Notes under the pieces: model-generated
What the model saw: only the letters and a program-made list of their open reading frames with translations
Told to the model about the DNA's origin: nothing
Database searches by the model: none
Position numbers and translations under genes: made by a program
In this document: positions 8,831 to 16,722 of the stretch, in pieces
How the letters are laid out: each line of letters begins with the position of its first letter
How positions within the stretch are numbered: position 1 is the first letter of the stretch
NCBI GenBank assembly: GCA_040505895.1
Contig: JBEVXU010000005.1
Span: forward strand, 1-64,000
DNA from: Vondammii sp040505895
GTDB taxonomy: Bacteria > Pseudomonadota > Gammaproteobacteria > Chromatiales > Chromatiaceae
Direction of reading: 5' to 3'
DNA length: 64,000 nucleotides

Positions 8831-8988
8831 GGAGCCTCTGAATAAGTCTGGGCGAATTGAATTGTGCTCAGGAGATGCAAAATCAAGGCGAAGATCGCAG
8901 CTGATAGCAGGCTATTAGCAAGATTTTCAACGTAGAGTTTGCATCGCCTGAGTGCAAGGCAATCGACCATGACTTGTTCAGAGACTCC
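8831..8988. repeat. 158-bp palindromic MITE-like element after fccB
   Basis: The left arm (8831-8884, GGAGCCTCTGAATAAGTC...) and right arm (8935-8988) are imperfect inverted copies over about 54 bases. The middle contains a second small inverted stretch (GCTGATAGCAGGCTATTAGC). It has no coding capacity. A 26-bp solo end occurs at 115-140, so the element is dispersed. It could fold into a long hairpin in the fccAB mRNA, just before the terminator. Confidence 0.75.
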
Positions 8989-9018
8989 TCAAAGACTCTT
9001 TAGTCTGAACTGCAATAG

Positions 9019-9048
9019 AAACGGGGCCTTCGGGCTCCGTTTTTATTT
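9019..9048 (+). terminator. Intrinsic terminator of the fccAB unit
   Basis: AAACGGGGCC (9019-9028) pairs with GGCTCCGTTT (9033-9042), with one G-U wobble, around a TTCG tetraloop. A T-rich run follows. This is a classic rho-independent terminator pointing rightward. Confidence 0.9.
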
Positions 9049-9301
9049 GTTCCGAGATAAGCTCAAAGCCACAGCCTTCAGGCGGTCAGATTTATCTATG
9101 ACTGTGGTTGTTGGTCCTGAATGGGTGAGGAAAGCAGTAGCCTGGCACCGCTATTATAGAAGTAATATCCAGTTCCCACCCGGACTTCAGTATGGAAACA
9201 GATACCTGACTGGCTTCTATCAGAAGATCGCTATGCGGGCATCACGGCCACGCTCTCCGAAAGACCGGAGAGCAGCAACCGTCGTTTTTAGGCTGGGCCG
9301 G

Positions 9302-9327
9302 GATTCCCACGAAGAGCCGTGGGAATC
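9302..9327. repeat. 9-bp perfect hairpin beyond the cytochrome gene end
   Basis: GATTCCCAC (9302-9310) and GTGGGAATC (9319-9327) pair perfectly around an 8-base loop, 13 bases past the stop of the minus-strand cytochrome. No T-run follows on that strand, so it is at best a transcript-end stabiliser. Between 9049 and 9301 nothing else was recognised. Confidence 0.5.
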
Positions 9328-9340
9328 AGGTAACCCAGAA

Positions 9341-10141
9341 TCAGTTGCTCCGCACAGGGCGTTGTGGAGGAACCGGCCGTTGTGGAGGAGTCGGCCGCTG
9401 GAAATGCGGAGTGTATGGCATGGGGTGACGGGCATACTTAGGGTAGTCGGGATTCTGCCAACCCGGTGTTGCAACCTTCTCCGCCGGAGGTTTTATCCTC
9501 GAGGCATAATCCATAACGGCCATCACATCCCGCGCAGTGAAACGCTGAATCTGTTTCACCATCTTAGGATCGGCATTGCGTCGTTTACCATGGCGAATCC
9601 ACTCGAACTGACGCACCAGATAATGATAATGCTGTCCTTGTATTGCTGGAATGTGATCTTTCAGATCACCCTCACCCTGAGCACCATGGCAATTGTCACA
9701 CTCTTTCTTGTAGATTGCCTCTCCATACACCAGATCATTGCCTGGACCTACGCCGTTGACTGGAGCCATCGGTAACTGTTCTATATAAGCAGCCACATCA
9801 GCAATCGCCTGAACACCACCAAGCAGGCGAATAGAGGCAAACGGCCTCATAGTGGGATTGTCGCGGTTACGTGCCCGTATATCCGCCAACTGCTTAATGG
9901 TTACAGTGGACAGTTGCCCGGCAACCTGTGGATACACACCATCTTTGCTGCCCCATCCTTCGGGTCGATGACAGACGGTGCACATAAAATAGGCTTTTTT
10001 TCCGTTCTCCAGATTGGGGGTTAGGTTGAGGGCCTGTTCGTACTCTCCACCAGACTGGACAGGGCTGGTGGCTGAAACTGAGCCACACCCCAGCACAAAC
10101 GCCAGGGTGATTAGTTTTTTGAAAGAGTATCTCTGCGACAC
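9341..10141 (-). CDS. Exported diheme cytochrome c (c4-like), copy 1
   Basis: A 266-residue protein with a signal peptide (hydrophobic 9-21) and two heme motifs, CTVCH (54-58) and CDNCH (148-152), in two class I cytochrome domains. The start is GTG at 10141, chosen because GAGG lies 8 bases upstream. It is closely related to the 248-residue protein at 15805-16542: both share LENG, CHxPEGWGS, RDNPTM, YxEQLPM and GKRRNAD stretches. Copy 1 has an extra proline-rich tail with a PPQRPV repeat at the C terminus. Such proteins shuttle electrons between membrane complexes and periplasmic enzymes. It is transcribed against fccAB; the partner enzyme is unknown. Confidence 0.85.
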   Translation of the reverse strand: MSQRYSFKKLITLAFVLGCGSVSATSPVQSGGEYEQALNLTPNLENGKKAYFMCTVCHRPEGWGSKDGVYPQVAGQLSTVTIKQLADIRARNRDNPTMRPFASIRLLGGVQAIADVAAYIEQLPMAPVNGVGPGNDLVYGEAIYKKECDNCHGAQGEGDLKDHIPAIQGQHYHYLVRQFEWIRHGKRRNADPKMVKQIQRFTARDVMAVMDYASRIKPPAEKVATPGWQNPDYPKYARHPMPYTPHFQRPTPPQRPVPPQRPVRSN

Positions 10142-10538
10142 GTTTCATCCTCTCTTTTTCAATCTTTATTGAGCTATACCAATCACTATTGAGTTAGTCG
10201 CATGGCCGAGACTCTGCTTCGGAGCCTATCGCACCAGATCTATAATTATTGTTCACGACACTCCAACACACAAGGCAACCAGGGCATCTCTGTACAAACA
10301 GTGGGCACCCCCACCAACAGATCACCCAAAGATACGCCTTGTCTCAACACCGGCAAGCTAGGGAGTTTACCTATGCCTATTCACATCTTACCAGATACCT
10401 GACTATCAGCATTTAGCTGCCGTCAAGGATATGAATCTGCTACCTGACCGAACTCTATCAAATATTTCACACAAATACGCCAAAAACCTTATATCCATAA
10501 CTTATGGATCATTCATAGACCACTAACAACTGTAAAAA
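10142..10538. other. Gap between the cytochrome and sortase genes, with a 17-bp palindrome
   Basis: About 400 bases without a gene. A sharp palindrome, ATCCATAA-C-TTATGGAT, lies at 10493-10509, about 30 bases beyond the sortase stop. It may be an operator for an unseen regulator or part of the transcript end. Promoter elements for the minus-strand cytochrome should lie near 10150-10200 but no clear consensus was seen. Confidence 0.4.
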
Positions 10539-11108
10539 TCAGATCAGCACAGGCTTGGCAATCACTACGTAACGCTTCTCTCCACCTGGAACCAGTGCAT
10601 CGAATGGAAAACAAGTGATCAGTGTCAGCCTTGTTAGGGACTGATCAAGTAGCCAGGTATCCCGTTCATCGTGGATCGACCGACGGGTGACGGCATAACG
10701 CAGTCCACGCCCATCCGGCAGGGTTAAATCGATAATATCGCCTCGCCGTAGGGACCGTAGGAAGTGAAAGTGGGTATCACGATGGCCGCTGATGACGCTG
10801 TTGCCGCCACGGCCCGGTGTGGCGGTTCCATCAATATGTCCTGGAGCAAAAGCCAATGTACGGCCACTTGCTCCTGACAGCACCACCTGATCCACCCCCA
10901 ACCGCTCGACCTGAAGCCGCGCCACCGGCCAGGTGTCAGCCCAGGGCCATGGACGGACCCGCTCAGCCCCTGAGCGGGTCTCTAACCAGGCATCCTGTAA
11001 CAGCCGTTGGGCAAGCCACGCCTTGGCCTCAATATAGATCCCATCAGCCAATAGCCAGGAGCCGGCGACGAGAAATGCACCCACCAACAGTGACCGTAGC
11101 TGTTTCAT
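10539..11108 (-). CDS. Class GN (marine proteobacterial type) sortase
   Basis: A 189-residue cysteine transpeptidase of the sortase superfamily. One N-terminal helix (about 5-24) precedes the sortase fold with catalytic His109 (SGHRD), Cys166 (TLITC) and Arg179 (EKRYVV). The start was placed at the ATG at 11108, not at the longer open frame, because this ATG overlaps the upstream stop as ATGA and is followed directly by the membrane helix. Class GN sortases are a Gram-negative group normally dedicated to one substrate, and the gene just upstream encodes a protein with the matching C-terminal signal. It should act at the periplasmic face of the inner membrane. What it attaches the substrate to is not known from the sequence. 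Confidence 0.93.
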   Translation of the reverse strand: MKQLRSLLVGAFLVAGSWLLADGIYIEAKAWLAQRLLQDAWLETRSGAERVRPWPWADTWPVARLQVERLGVDQVVLSGASGRTLAFAPGHIDGTATPGRGGNSVISGHRDTHFHFLRSLRRGDIIDLTLPDGRGLRYAVTRRSIHDERDTWLLDQSLTRLTLITCFPFDALVPGGEKRYVVIAKPVLI

Positions 11109-13261
11109 GCTGCCAACCTCCGGTGCTTGGCTGTCACTGTGAGCCACCAAATTCCACCTGCCATCAGCAGCAACAATAGACCGAGTAACTGTTTCAGTGC
11201 CGCCGGCGTAGCGGTCTGAGGGAGTTGACCAAACACCTTGCCGGCACTCCATCCTTGGGGAAGATTGGTAGGCACCTCTTTTTCCGACCAGCCCTCACTC
11301 TGTGGCCGCACGGGTCTCTTATCCACCGCTACCAGACTGGTGTACCGGCTCACCAGCTGATGTTCCAGCGCGATATCCAGCACAGCGCCACGCACCTCCG
11401 ATTCCTCTCTCCCGCGACTACGTTGTGCCATCAGATCGGCAATCTTGCTACGCGCCCACAGCAGATGGATGCCACTGCTCTTTCCACCACCATCCATGGC
11501 AATCCGCTGATGCCAGGGTTTTCCGCCGAATCTACCGCTGACCTCCACGCTCTTAACCTCACCATCGAGTCTAACCGCTACTACCACCGGCTCCCCCAGA
11601 TAGAGGTCAGGAATACGTTGTGGCCACATCTCGATCGAGGTATCCGCCCAAGATAGGTTGATATCGGTCAGTACCGGTGATTCAAGTTTGGCAAAGAGAG
11701 CACTCATCTTCTCCTTCACCTCTCCCACCTTGCCAATATAGGTGAAGACACCACGACCGAACTCGGCGGCACGTGTCATAAAGTGGCTATTGGGTGCTGA
11801 CCCTATACCAATGGTAAAAAGGCGACTCTCTCCCAGACGCCGCTGAATCACAGAAAATAGCGCTTCTTCGTTACCGACACTGCCATCGGTGAGGAACACT
11901 ACCTGACGTAGAGTGTTTTCTGAGGGATTGCCGGCGAGAGCTTGCTCCAGGGCCGGCAGCATCTCAGTGCCGCCATCGGCTTCAAGCCCATCAACATAAC
12001 GTATGGCATGGTGCAGATTTCCATCTTCTGCTGCTATGGCTTGGCCAAATAGCGCATGCGTCTGGTGGTTGAAGCTGATGATATTGAAGCGATCCGTCAC
12101 CGTCAGTCGCTGCAGCGCAAGTTTCAGCGCCCCTTTTGCCTGAGCTATGGAGTCTCCGTGCATAGAGCCGGAAGTATCGATAACAAAGATCACTTCCCGG
12201 TCTGGGCGCACTGCCGACAGATCATTTTTTAGCGGCGGCATTAGCATCAAAAGAGCGTACTGATGCTGCCGCCACTCCTCTGTAAACAGTGCCGCCGATG
12301 GCGCTCTTCCAGATTGCGGCACCCAGGTCAGTTCAAAATCACGATCTGCCGGAACAGTACCTTCCTTCAACTTGATGCGATGGATCTCTCCACTATCCCG
12401 CACCGTTTCTATGCTGTGGTAGGTACTCTCAAGACGAGCCAACGGCAAACCTGCCGCCAAGTTGACTTGAATGGTTAGCGGATTGATTTTGCCTTCAGCC
12501 GGATCGGCAACCGATGGTGTAATACGAGAAGCATCAGTCACCTGATCCGTATTGTCCGCCCAGCCACTGTCGCTAAACCCTTCAACCGCTGACTTCCCCA
12601 CTGGGATGCCGGGACTATAGCGTGGTGCCACCACTAATGGGTAGCGAATGGAAAATCGTCCCTGATCATAACGCAATGTCTGCTGGTACTCGATTTCAAC
12701 TGTCACCTCTTCCCCTGCCGCGATATTGGCTACCGCCATGGTAAAAATATTGGGCCTCTCCTGACTCAGCAGACTCGCCTTTTTACCCGCCAGCTTGGCC
12801 TGCCGATAGATCTTCTCAGCTTTCATTCTCTCCTGGATTTCTCCTTCGATAAGCCGTTCACCGATACGCAACCTCATCCGATCAACCGCCGCATTTTCCG
12901 GTAGTGGAAAAACGTACACCCCTTCCACCCAACCGGAACCGGGATTGCGAAAGCGCTGCTTCACTTTAACGCGAGCCGACATACCACTGATATTCATCAC
13001 CACATCAGTACTCAGCTGGGGTGCATCGATGCTCACTCCACCGCTCGCAAGTTTCAATAGCAGGCTGCCACGCTGTACCCCATCTATAGCGATGGGCTGT
13101 GTAACACTCAACTGCTCACTCACCCCCGCCTGAACCGGCAAACTGATCACCAGCATGACAAAAGCTGAAAACAGCGCTACCAGCAGTCCAACAGAGATAG
13201 ATGCAACGAGAGTTATCAGCATATCTTTCATCAAAGTATCAACGCTTCTTGCTTGGGACAT
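11105..13261 (-). CDS. Sortase target protein with VIT and vWA domains
   Basis: A 718-residue exported protein. The N-terminal hydrophobic segment (14-45) is a signal or anchor. A VIT domain spans about 80-210 and a vWA domain about 355-540, with MIDAS DTSGSM at 362-367. The C terminus is a sorting signal: LPQTAT at 680-685, a hydrophobic helix (about 688-708) and a basic tail (KHRR). This architecture matches the marine proteobacterial sortase target family. It overlaps the sortase by 4 bases. AGGAGGG about 8 bases upstream of the ATG supports the start. The vWA MIDAS suggests metal-dependent binding to another protein once displayed. The motif has A in place of the G of LPXTG, which is acceptable for this family. 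Confidence 0.93.
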   Translation of the reverse strand: MSQARSVDTLMKDMLITLVASISVGLLVALFSAFVMLVISLPVQAGVSEQLSVTQPIAIDGVQRGSLLLKLASGGVSIDAPQLSTDVVMNISGMSARVKVKQRFRNPGSGWVEGVYVFPLPENAAVDRMRLRIGERLIEGEIQERMKAEKIYRQAKLAGKKASLLSQERPNIFTMAVANIAAGEEVTVEIEYQQTLRYDQGRFSIRYPLVVAPRYSPGIPVGKSAVEGFSDSGWADNTDQVTDASRITPSVADPAEGKINPLTIQVNLAAGLPLARLESTYHSIETVRDSGEIHRIKLKEGTVPADRDFELTWVPQSGRAPSAALFTEEWRQHQYALLMLMPPLKNDLSAVRPDREVIFVIDTSGSMHGDSIAQAKGALKLALQRLTVTDRFNIISFNHQTHALFGQAIAAEDGNLHHAIRYVDGLEADGGTEMLPALEQALAGNPSENTLRQVVFLTDGSVGNEEALFSVIQRRLGESRLFTIGIGSAPNSHFMTRAAEFGRGVFTYIGKVGEVKEKMSALFAKLESPVLTDINLSWADTSIEMWPQRIPDLYLGEPVVVAVRLDGEVKSVEVSGRFGGKPWHQRIAMDGGGKSSGIHLLWARSKIADLMAQRSRGREESEVRGAVLDIALEHQLVSRYTSLVAVDKRPVRPQSEGWSEKEVPTNLPQGWSAGKVFGQLPQTATPAALKQLLGLLLLLMAGGIWWLTVTAKHRRLAA

Positions 13262-13390
13262 AGTGAGCCCTCCTGTCTCTCTTTTTTCCCTGTGAACTCT
13301 TCCACGCCGCTACCAAACGGTAGCTTGAACGACATACTCGCTCAGGTGATCCGTAAAGAAACGCTTCACTCAACGGTTGGATGATTTTGC

Positions 13391-14137
13391 TCATGTCCCA
13401 CTCCGCCGGCAGAAGTGAATCACTACCCGGCGATCAAGACCAAGACCCTCAAAATCTTCTACCGCATACCTGGCCTTGCTCTCGCCATAGGTACGCTCGA
13501 TCAGGTGGCTAGAGCCAAGCCCATGAGCCAACAACCGCCGTTTCACCACCTCGACCCGTTGCTTTGAGAGTGAGAGGTTGAGATCACCCTGCCCCCGTAT
13601 ATCGGCATAGCCGTCGATATGGGCATCCAACTCAGGCAGGCGCCTGAGAGCTGTGGCGAGCCGGCCAAGCTGTTCGCCGTATCCCACTTCAAGTTCAGCG
13701 CTACCTGTGCGGAAATGTATTGCCAGAACAAAACCTTCGGTGATCGCATTGAGTTGGTCGGAGTGCTGTTGTCGACTCTTGCTCAGTGCCTTATCGAGTC
13801 CGCCCAGCTGTGATTCGTTATCCTCCAGCCGCATCTTCAACTCCTGGTGACGCCGTTCACCAAGACTCAACTCCATCTCCAATTGCGCCAGCTTCTGCTG
13901 TGCCTTACCAAGCTCCTCCTCAAGCCCATTACTACGACCCACCAAAGCTCCACCGATAGCACCGATCACAATCCCGGCAGGACCAGCAATCACGCCACCC
14001 GCCAAGGCACCTGCACCCATCCCCTGCAACTCCTGTTGTTCCACCTCTTTCAAAGAGTCAGACCCGCTCTCCACCGCCCCTACCGGGGAGACCAGAACCA
14101 AACCCGTCAATGCGGAAACAGCCAGTAACTTTTTCAT
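13391..14137 (-). CDS. pdsO: PdsO-like OmpA-family protein of the sortase system
   Basis: A 248-residue exported protein. The order is signal peptide (1-21), a glycine-zipper hydrophobic segment (about 40-67, GxxxG spacing), a coiled coil (about 72-130) and an OmpA-like peptidoglycan-binding domain (about 136-245). The OmpA part has the DGYAD motif at 175-179 and the GLDRRV arginines near 233-237. This layout fits the OmpA-like protein that accompanies dedicated proteobacterial sortases. It lies 129 bases upstream of the substrate gene on the same strand, with AAGGAG before its ATG. It could anchor the complex to the cell wall, or be the acceptor that the sortase joins its substrate to; the second idea is speculation. 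Confidence 0.85.
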   Translation of the reverse strand: MKKLLAVSALTGLVLVSPVGAVESGSDSLKEVEQQELQGMGAGALAGGVIAGPAGIVIGAIGGALVGRSNGLEEELGKAQQKLAQLEMELSLGERRHQELKMRLEDNESQLGGLDKALSKSRQQHSDQLNAITEGFVLAIHFRTGSAELEVGYGEQLGRLATALRRLPELDAHIDGYADIRGQGDLNLSLSKQRVEVVKRRLLAHGLGSSHLIERTYGESKARYAVEDFEGLGLDRRVVIHFCRRSGT

Positions 14138-14411
14138 CTCTTCTCCTTATCATCATTGGACCAGCGCACCCTCCATGGTGAAAGCGGCTTACCTGCCAGC
14201 GCCGGGTGCTCGTTGTATGTAAAGGAATTAAAGCGGAACGAGGTGGCATACCCCTTGCGACAATAGGGCAAAGTGGTGGCAGAAAGAGGCAAAAATATGG
14301 CAGTGCGCCGATGACGATAAATAGTGGGCGACTAGAAGAAAGGGTGTAATCTAATGAATCTAAATGAGGCAATGCCACAGATTCGAGGCTTCGAGAAGGG
14401 AGAACACTCAA

Positions 14412-14439
14412 CAACTCACCAGCTAAAGCTGGTGAGTTG
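14412..14439. repeat. Perfect 12-bp hairpin upstream of pdsO
   Basis: CAACTCACCAGC (14412-14423) and GCTGGTGAGTTG (14428-14439) pair without mismatch around a TAAA loop. There is no T-run on either side, so it is not a simple terminator. It lies in a 581-base repeat-rich gap between pdsO and the ankyrin gene. Confidence 0.6.
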
Positions 14440-14522
14440 AAAATACGGACTGAAAGTCAGGATACGGGTCGAAAGACGCGCTTAGGCCACCGTGCAGATT
14501 TATCCATGACCTAAATTGGCAG

Positions 14523-14548
14523 CCCGGGTTGAGCTTGCGAAACCCGGG
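14523..14548. repeat. CCCGGGTT/AACCCGGG hairpin
   Basis: CCCGGGTT (14523-14530) and AACCCGGG (14541-14548) are perfect inverted copies with a 10-base loop. This resembles common REP-like sequences. No gene or terminator explains it. Confidence 0.5.
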
Positions 14549-14590
14549 GATACAGTGCCAACATTTCCATGTTTAGACCGATACCACACC

Positions 14591-14698
14591 TAGGGCCTGC
14601 CAACACCATGCGAATACCCAGCGGTGGCTCTCAGTGCGCCTTGTCCTGCAAAAAAATTGATCCGTCGATGGATATTCGCATAGTGTTAACAGGCCCTA
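14591..14698. mobile_element. 108-bp MITE-like element with 30-bp inverted ends and TA flanks
   Basis: The left end TAGGGCCTGccaACAC... (from 14591) and right end ...GTGTtaaCAGGCCCTA (to 14698) are inverted copies with 4-5 mismatches over about 30 bases. If the element proper begins at GGGCCTG, TA flanks both sides, the target duplication typical of IS630/Tc1-mariner-type elements. There is no transposase. It ends 20 bases past the stop of the ankyrin gene on its right. Confidence 0.65.
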
Positions 14699-14718
14699 AG
14701 AGCCGACTCACTAGATCC

Positions 14719-15660
14719 TTATTTAAAAAGATCGATAATCGCCTGCTTTTTTGTTTCAACCGAAAGTTGCTGAGCTGTTTGATCGGTATCGTTTTTAATC
14801 GTTTTATCCGCGCCATTCGCCAATAGATATTTGACAGCTTCGATACTGCCGGCCCTTACCGCATACATAAGGGGCGTAGACTGCTCTGCATCCTGTAAAT
14901 TGATATCAGCTCTGTTCTCAACAAGATAGTTAATCACTTTAAGATTATTTTTTTCGGCTGCGTAGTGAATAGTACCGGCACCGAAGTTATCCTGGAAATT
15001 GAGATTCCTTGTTTTTGGCAACAGTACGTCGACACTCTCTTCCCGATCTCTATTGATTGCCACCATCAATGGCGTCAGACCTGCATTATTAGGTAAGCCT
15101 GGGCTAACCATGCTGCCATACCTGAACAGGGTTTTTACCACCGCTGTATGTCCCAGCATAACGGCATGCATCAGAGCTGAGTTGCCGTTACGGTCAGATG
15201 ATCGAACATCGGCGCCAAAGGCCAACAACTGGGCGGTGATGATTTCATTCCCATTTTTTGCAGCAATCATCAATGAATCAAGCCCTTTTCTTGTGCGATC
15301 GTGAACATTGGCTCCCAACTCGATAAGTAAAGCGGCTATTTGAGGATGGTTGTTTTCAACAGCCAGTACCAGTGCTGTCTCACCCAATTTGGTTCTGGCA
15401 TTGACCTCCACACCATGTGACAGCAGGCTCGCCACTATATCCGTGCTTCCGGATTCTGAGGCAAACATTAGCGGCCGTTTTCCAAATTTCCCCGGAGCAT
15501 CAATATTTGCACCTTTGGCAATCAATGTATCAAGTTGCTCAACACTGCCACCTGCTGCAACATCGCGAAGCTGTTGCTCAAGTGAGCCGTTCGCCCATGC
15601 TGTTGAGCATATGTATAGATTCAAAACAAATACTGCCAAAAGTTTTGTATGACCAAGCAT
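14719..15660 (-). CDS. Periplasmic ankyrin-repeat protein 2
   Basis: A 313-residue exported protein. The signal peptide has its hydrophobic core at 7-20 and probable cleavage after AWA near 23. About eight ankyrin repeats fill the rest, for example GETALVLAVENNH near 92 and STPLMYAVRAGS near 263. It has the same length and layout as the protein at 5728-6669, though the sequences have diverged and several repeats here depart from consensus. GAGG precedes the ATG. It follows a diheme cytochrome and a nonaheme cytochrome on the same strand, as ankyrin 1 sits among cytochrome genes. It probably binds a periplasmic redox protein; the partner is not known. Confidence 0.87.
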   Translation of the reverse strand: MLGHTKLLAVFVLNLYICSTAWANGSLEQQLRDVAAGGSVEQLDTLIAKGANIDAPGKFGKRPLMFASESGSTDIVASLLSHGVEVNARTKLGETALVLAVENNHPQIAALLIELGANVHDRTRKGLDSLMIAAKNGNEIITAQLLAFGADVRSSDRNGNSALMHAVMLGHTAVVKTLFRYGSMVSPGLPNNAGLTPLMVAINRDREESVDVLLPKTRNLNFQDNFGAGTIHYAAEKNNLKVINYLVENRADINLQDAEQSTPLMYAVRAGSIEAVKYLLANGADKTIKNDTDQTAQQLSVETKKQAIIDLFK

Positions 15661-15804
15661 GTTAGTGCCTCATATATTTCATTACACGCATATCAATGCA
15701 GATCGCAGCCGGTAATTAGTCACAAATGAAAATATTTACCGGCCTGTTCTTTAATTCGTGTTGTATCGGTACTAATCAATAAATAGCTTTCACTCTCGTG
15801 ACTT

Positions 15805-16542
15805 TTAATATCGTCTCCTTGGGGCCGACCTGAAATTTGACCTGAAATCAGGATTTCTCCAGTCCGCGTGGTCTGCAACCAACGATTTATCCGGTTTTAA
15901 TCGTGAAGTGTAGTCAGCAATAATTGACAAATCATTTGAGCTAAATCTCTGATATTGCTCCATCATTTTTTTGTCAGCATTTCTCCGCTTTCCTGATTTC
16001 ACCCACTGCATTTGCCGCAAAAGGTAATTAAAATGCTGGCCGTGAAGTCGCGGGTAAAACTCCTTGGCATCGCCCTCACCATTTTCACCATGACACTTCT
16101 TGCAGTTGTCGTTGTATAGCTGCTTACCTTTCTCCAGCTGCATACCATTACCGATACTATTATTGGGAACCATCGGTAGCTGTTCTACATAGGCGGATAT
16201 ATCAGCCAAAGCCTGGGTGCCTTTCCTAAACAGGGGTCTTGTAAAAGGCATCATGGTGGGATTGTCACGGTTACCTTTGTGGATATCGGCCAGTTGTTTC
16301 ACAATCACGCTGCGATGCTGGCCTGCAATTTGAGGGTAGTGCCCTGAAGGTGACCCCCAACCCTCCGGAGTATGGCATACCGCACAATTACGATATAACC
16401 TTCTTCCGTTTTCAAGATCAGGCACGGCATTGATTGCCTGCTCGGCTGCCTCATCTACCTTCTTTTGTTTTACTTCAGCGTCTGCGTTGCAAGCAGCAGA
16501 AAAAATCAGACATAAACTGAATGTTATTGTTAAACGATACAT
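15805..16542 (-). CDS. Exported diheme cytochrome c (c4-like), copy 2
   Basis: A diheme cytochrome with heme motifs at about 53-57 (CAVCH) and 147-151 (CKKCH) and strong similarity to the 9341-10141 protein across both domains. The ATG at 16542 was chosen; a GTG 9 bases upstream would give 248 residues. The signal peptide ends around SAACNADA; the cysteine might be a lipid site, but the lipobox is poor because its -3 residue is Ser. A periplasmic electron carrier, probably working with the nonaheme cytochrome upstream (16723-18690) or an unlinked reductase. It lacks the PPQRPV tail of copy 1. The 262-base gap to the ankyrin gene shows no clear terminator between 15661 and 15804. Confidence 0.84.
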   Translation of the reverse strand: MYRLTITFSLCLIFSAACNADAEVKQKKVDEAAEQAINAVPDLENGRRLYRNCAVCHTPEGWGSPSGHYPQIAGQHRSVIVKQLADIHKGNRDNPTMMPFTRPLFRKGTQALADISAYVEQLPMVPNNSIGNGMQLEKGKQLYNDNCKKCHGENGEGDAKEFYPRLHGQHFNYLLRQMQWVKSGKRRNADKKMMEQYQRFSSNDLSIIADYTSRLKPDKSLVADHADWRNPDFRSNFRSAPRRRY

Positions 16543-16681
16543 AGGCTTCACTTTAGTTAGCGGTTAGTAATAATAGATAATCAATAATCTACATATAACT
16601 ACTCTACACCTGATTGAATAACTTGCTCAGGTGCTATCAGTAAGAAGCGACTACTGGCTAACCACACTTCTATACACTTAT

Positions 16682-16701
16682 GGACGGGGCATGCCCCGTC
16701 C
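16682..16701. terminator. 20-bp perfect palindrome past the nonaheme cytochrome gene
   Basis: GGACGGGGCATGCCCCGTCC is a perfect palindrome 21 bases beyond the stop of the minus-strand gene. Its high GC content would give a stable stem, but no U-tract follows on the minus strand, so a terminator or mRNA-stabilising role is only probable. Confidence 0.5.
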
Positions 16702-16722
16702 AAATAATTTCGGTGAACCACT

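Noticed and set aside
8939..9775. A 278-codon open frame on the plus strand
   Set aside because: It lies antisense to the diheme cytochrome gene and runs through the palindromic element and terminator; the translation shows no domain or signal peptide, while the minus-strand frame has heme motifs.
11109..11252. An extended N terminus for the sortase (48 extra codons)
   Set aside because: It would run through the sorting-signal codons of the substrate gene and place the membrane helix far from the N terminus; the ATG at 11108 forms a normal ATGA overlap.
16490..16551. Diheme cytochrome copy 2 as a lipoprotein
   Set aside because: A cysteine follows SAA near the end of the signal peptide, but position -3 is serine, so the lipobox is poor; a normal signal peptidase I site is at least as likely.
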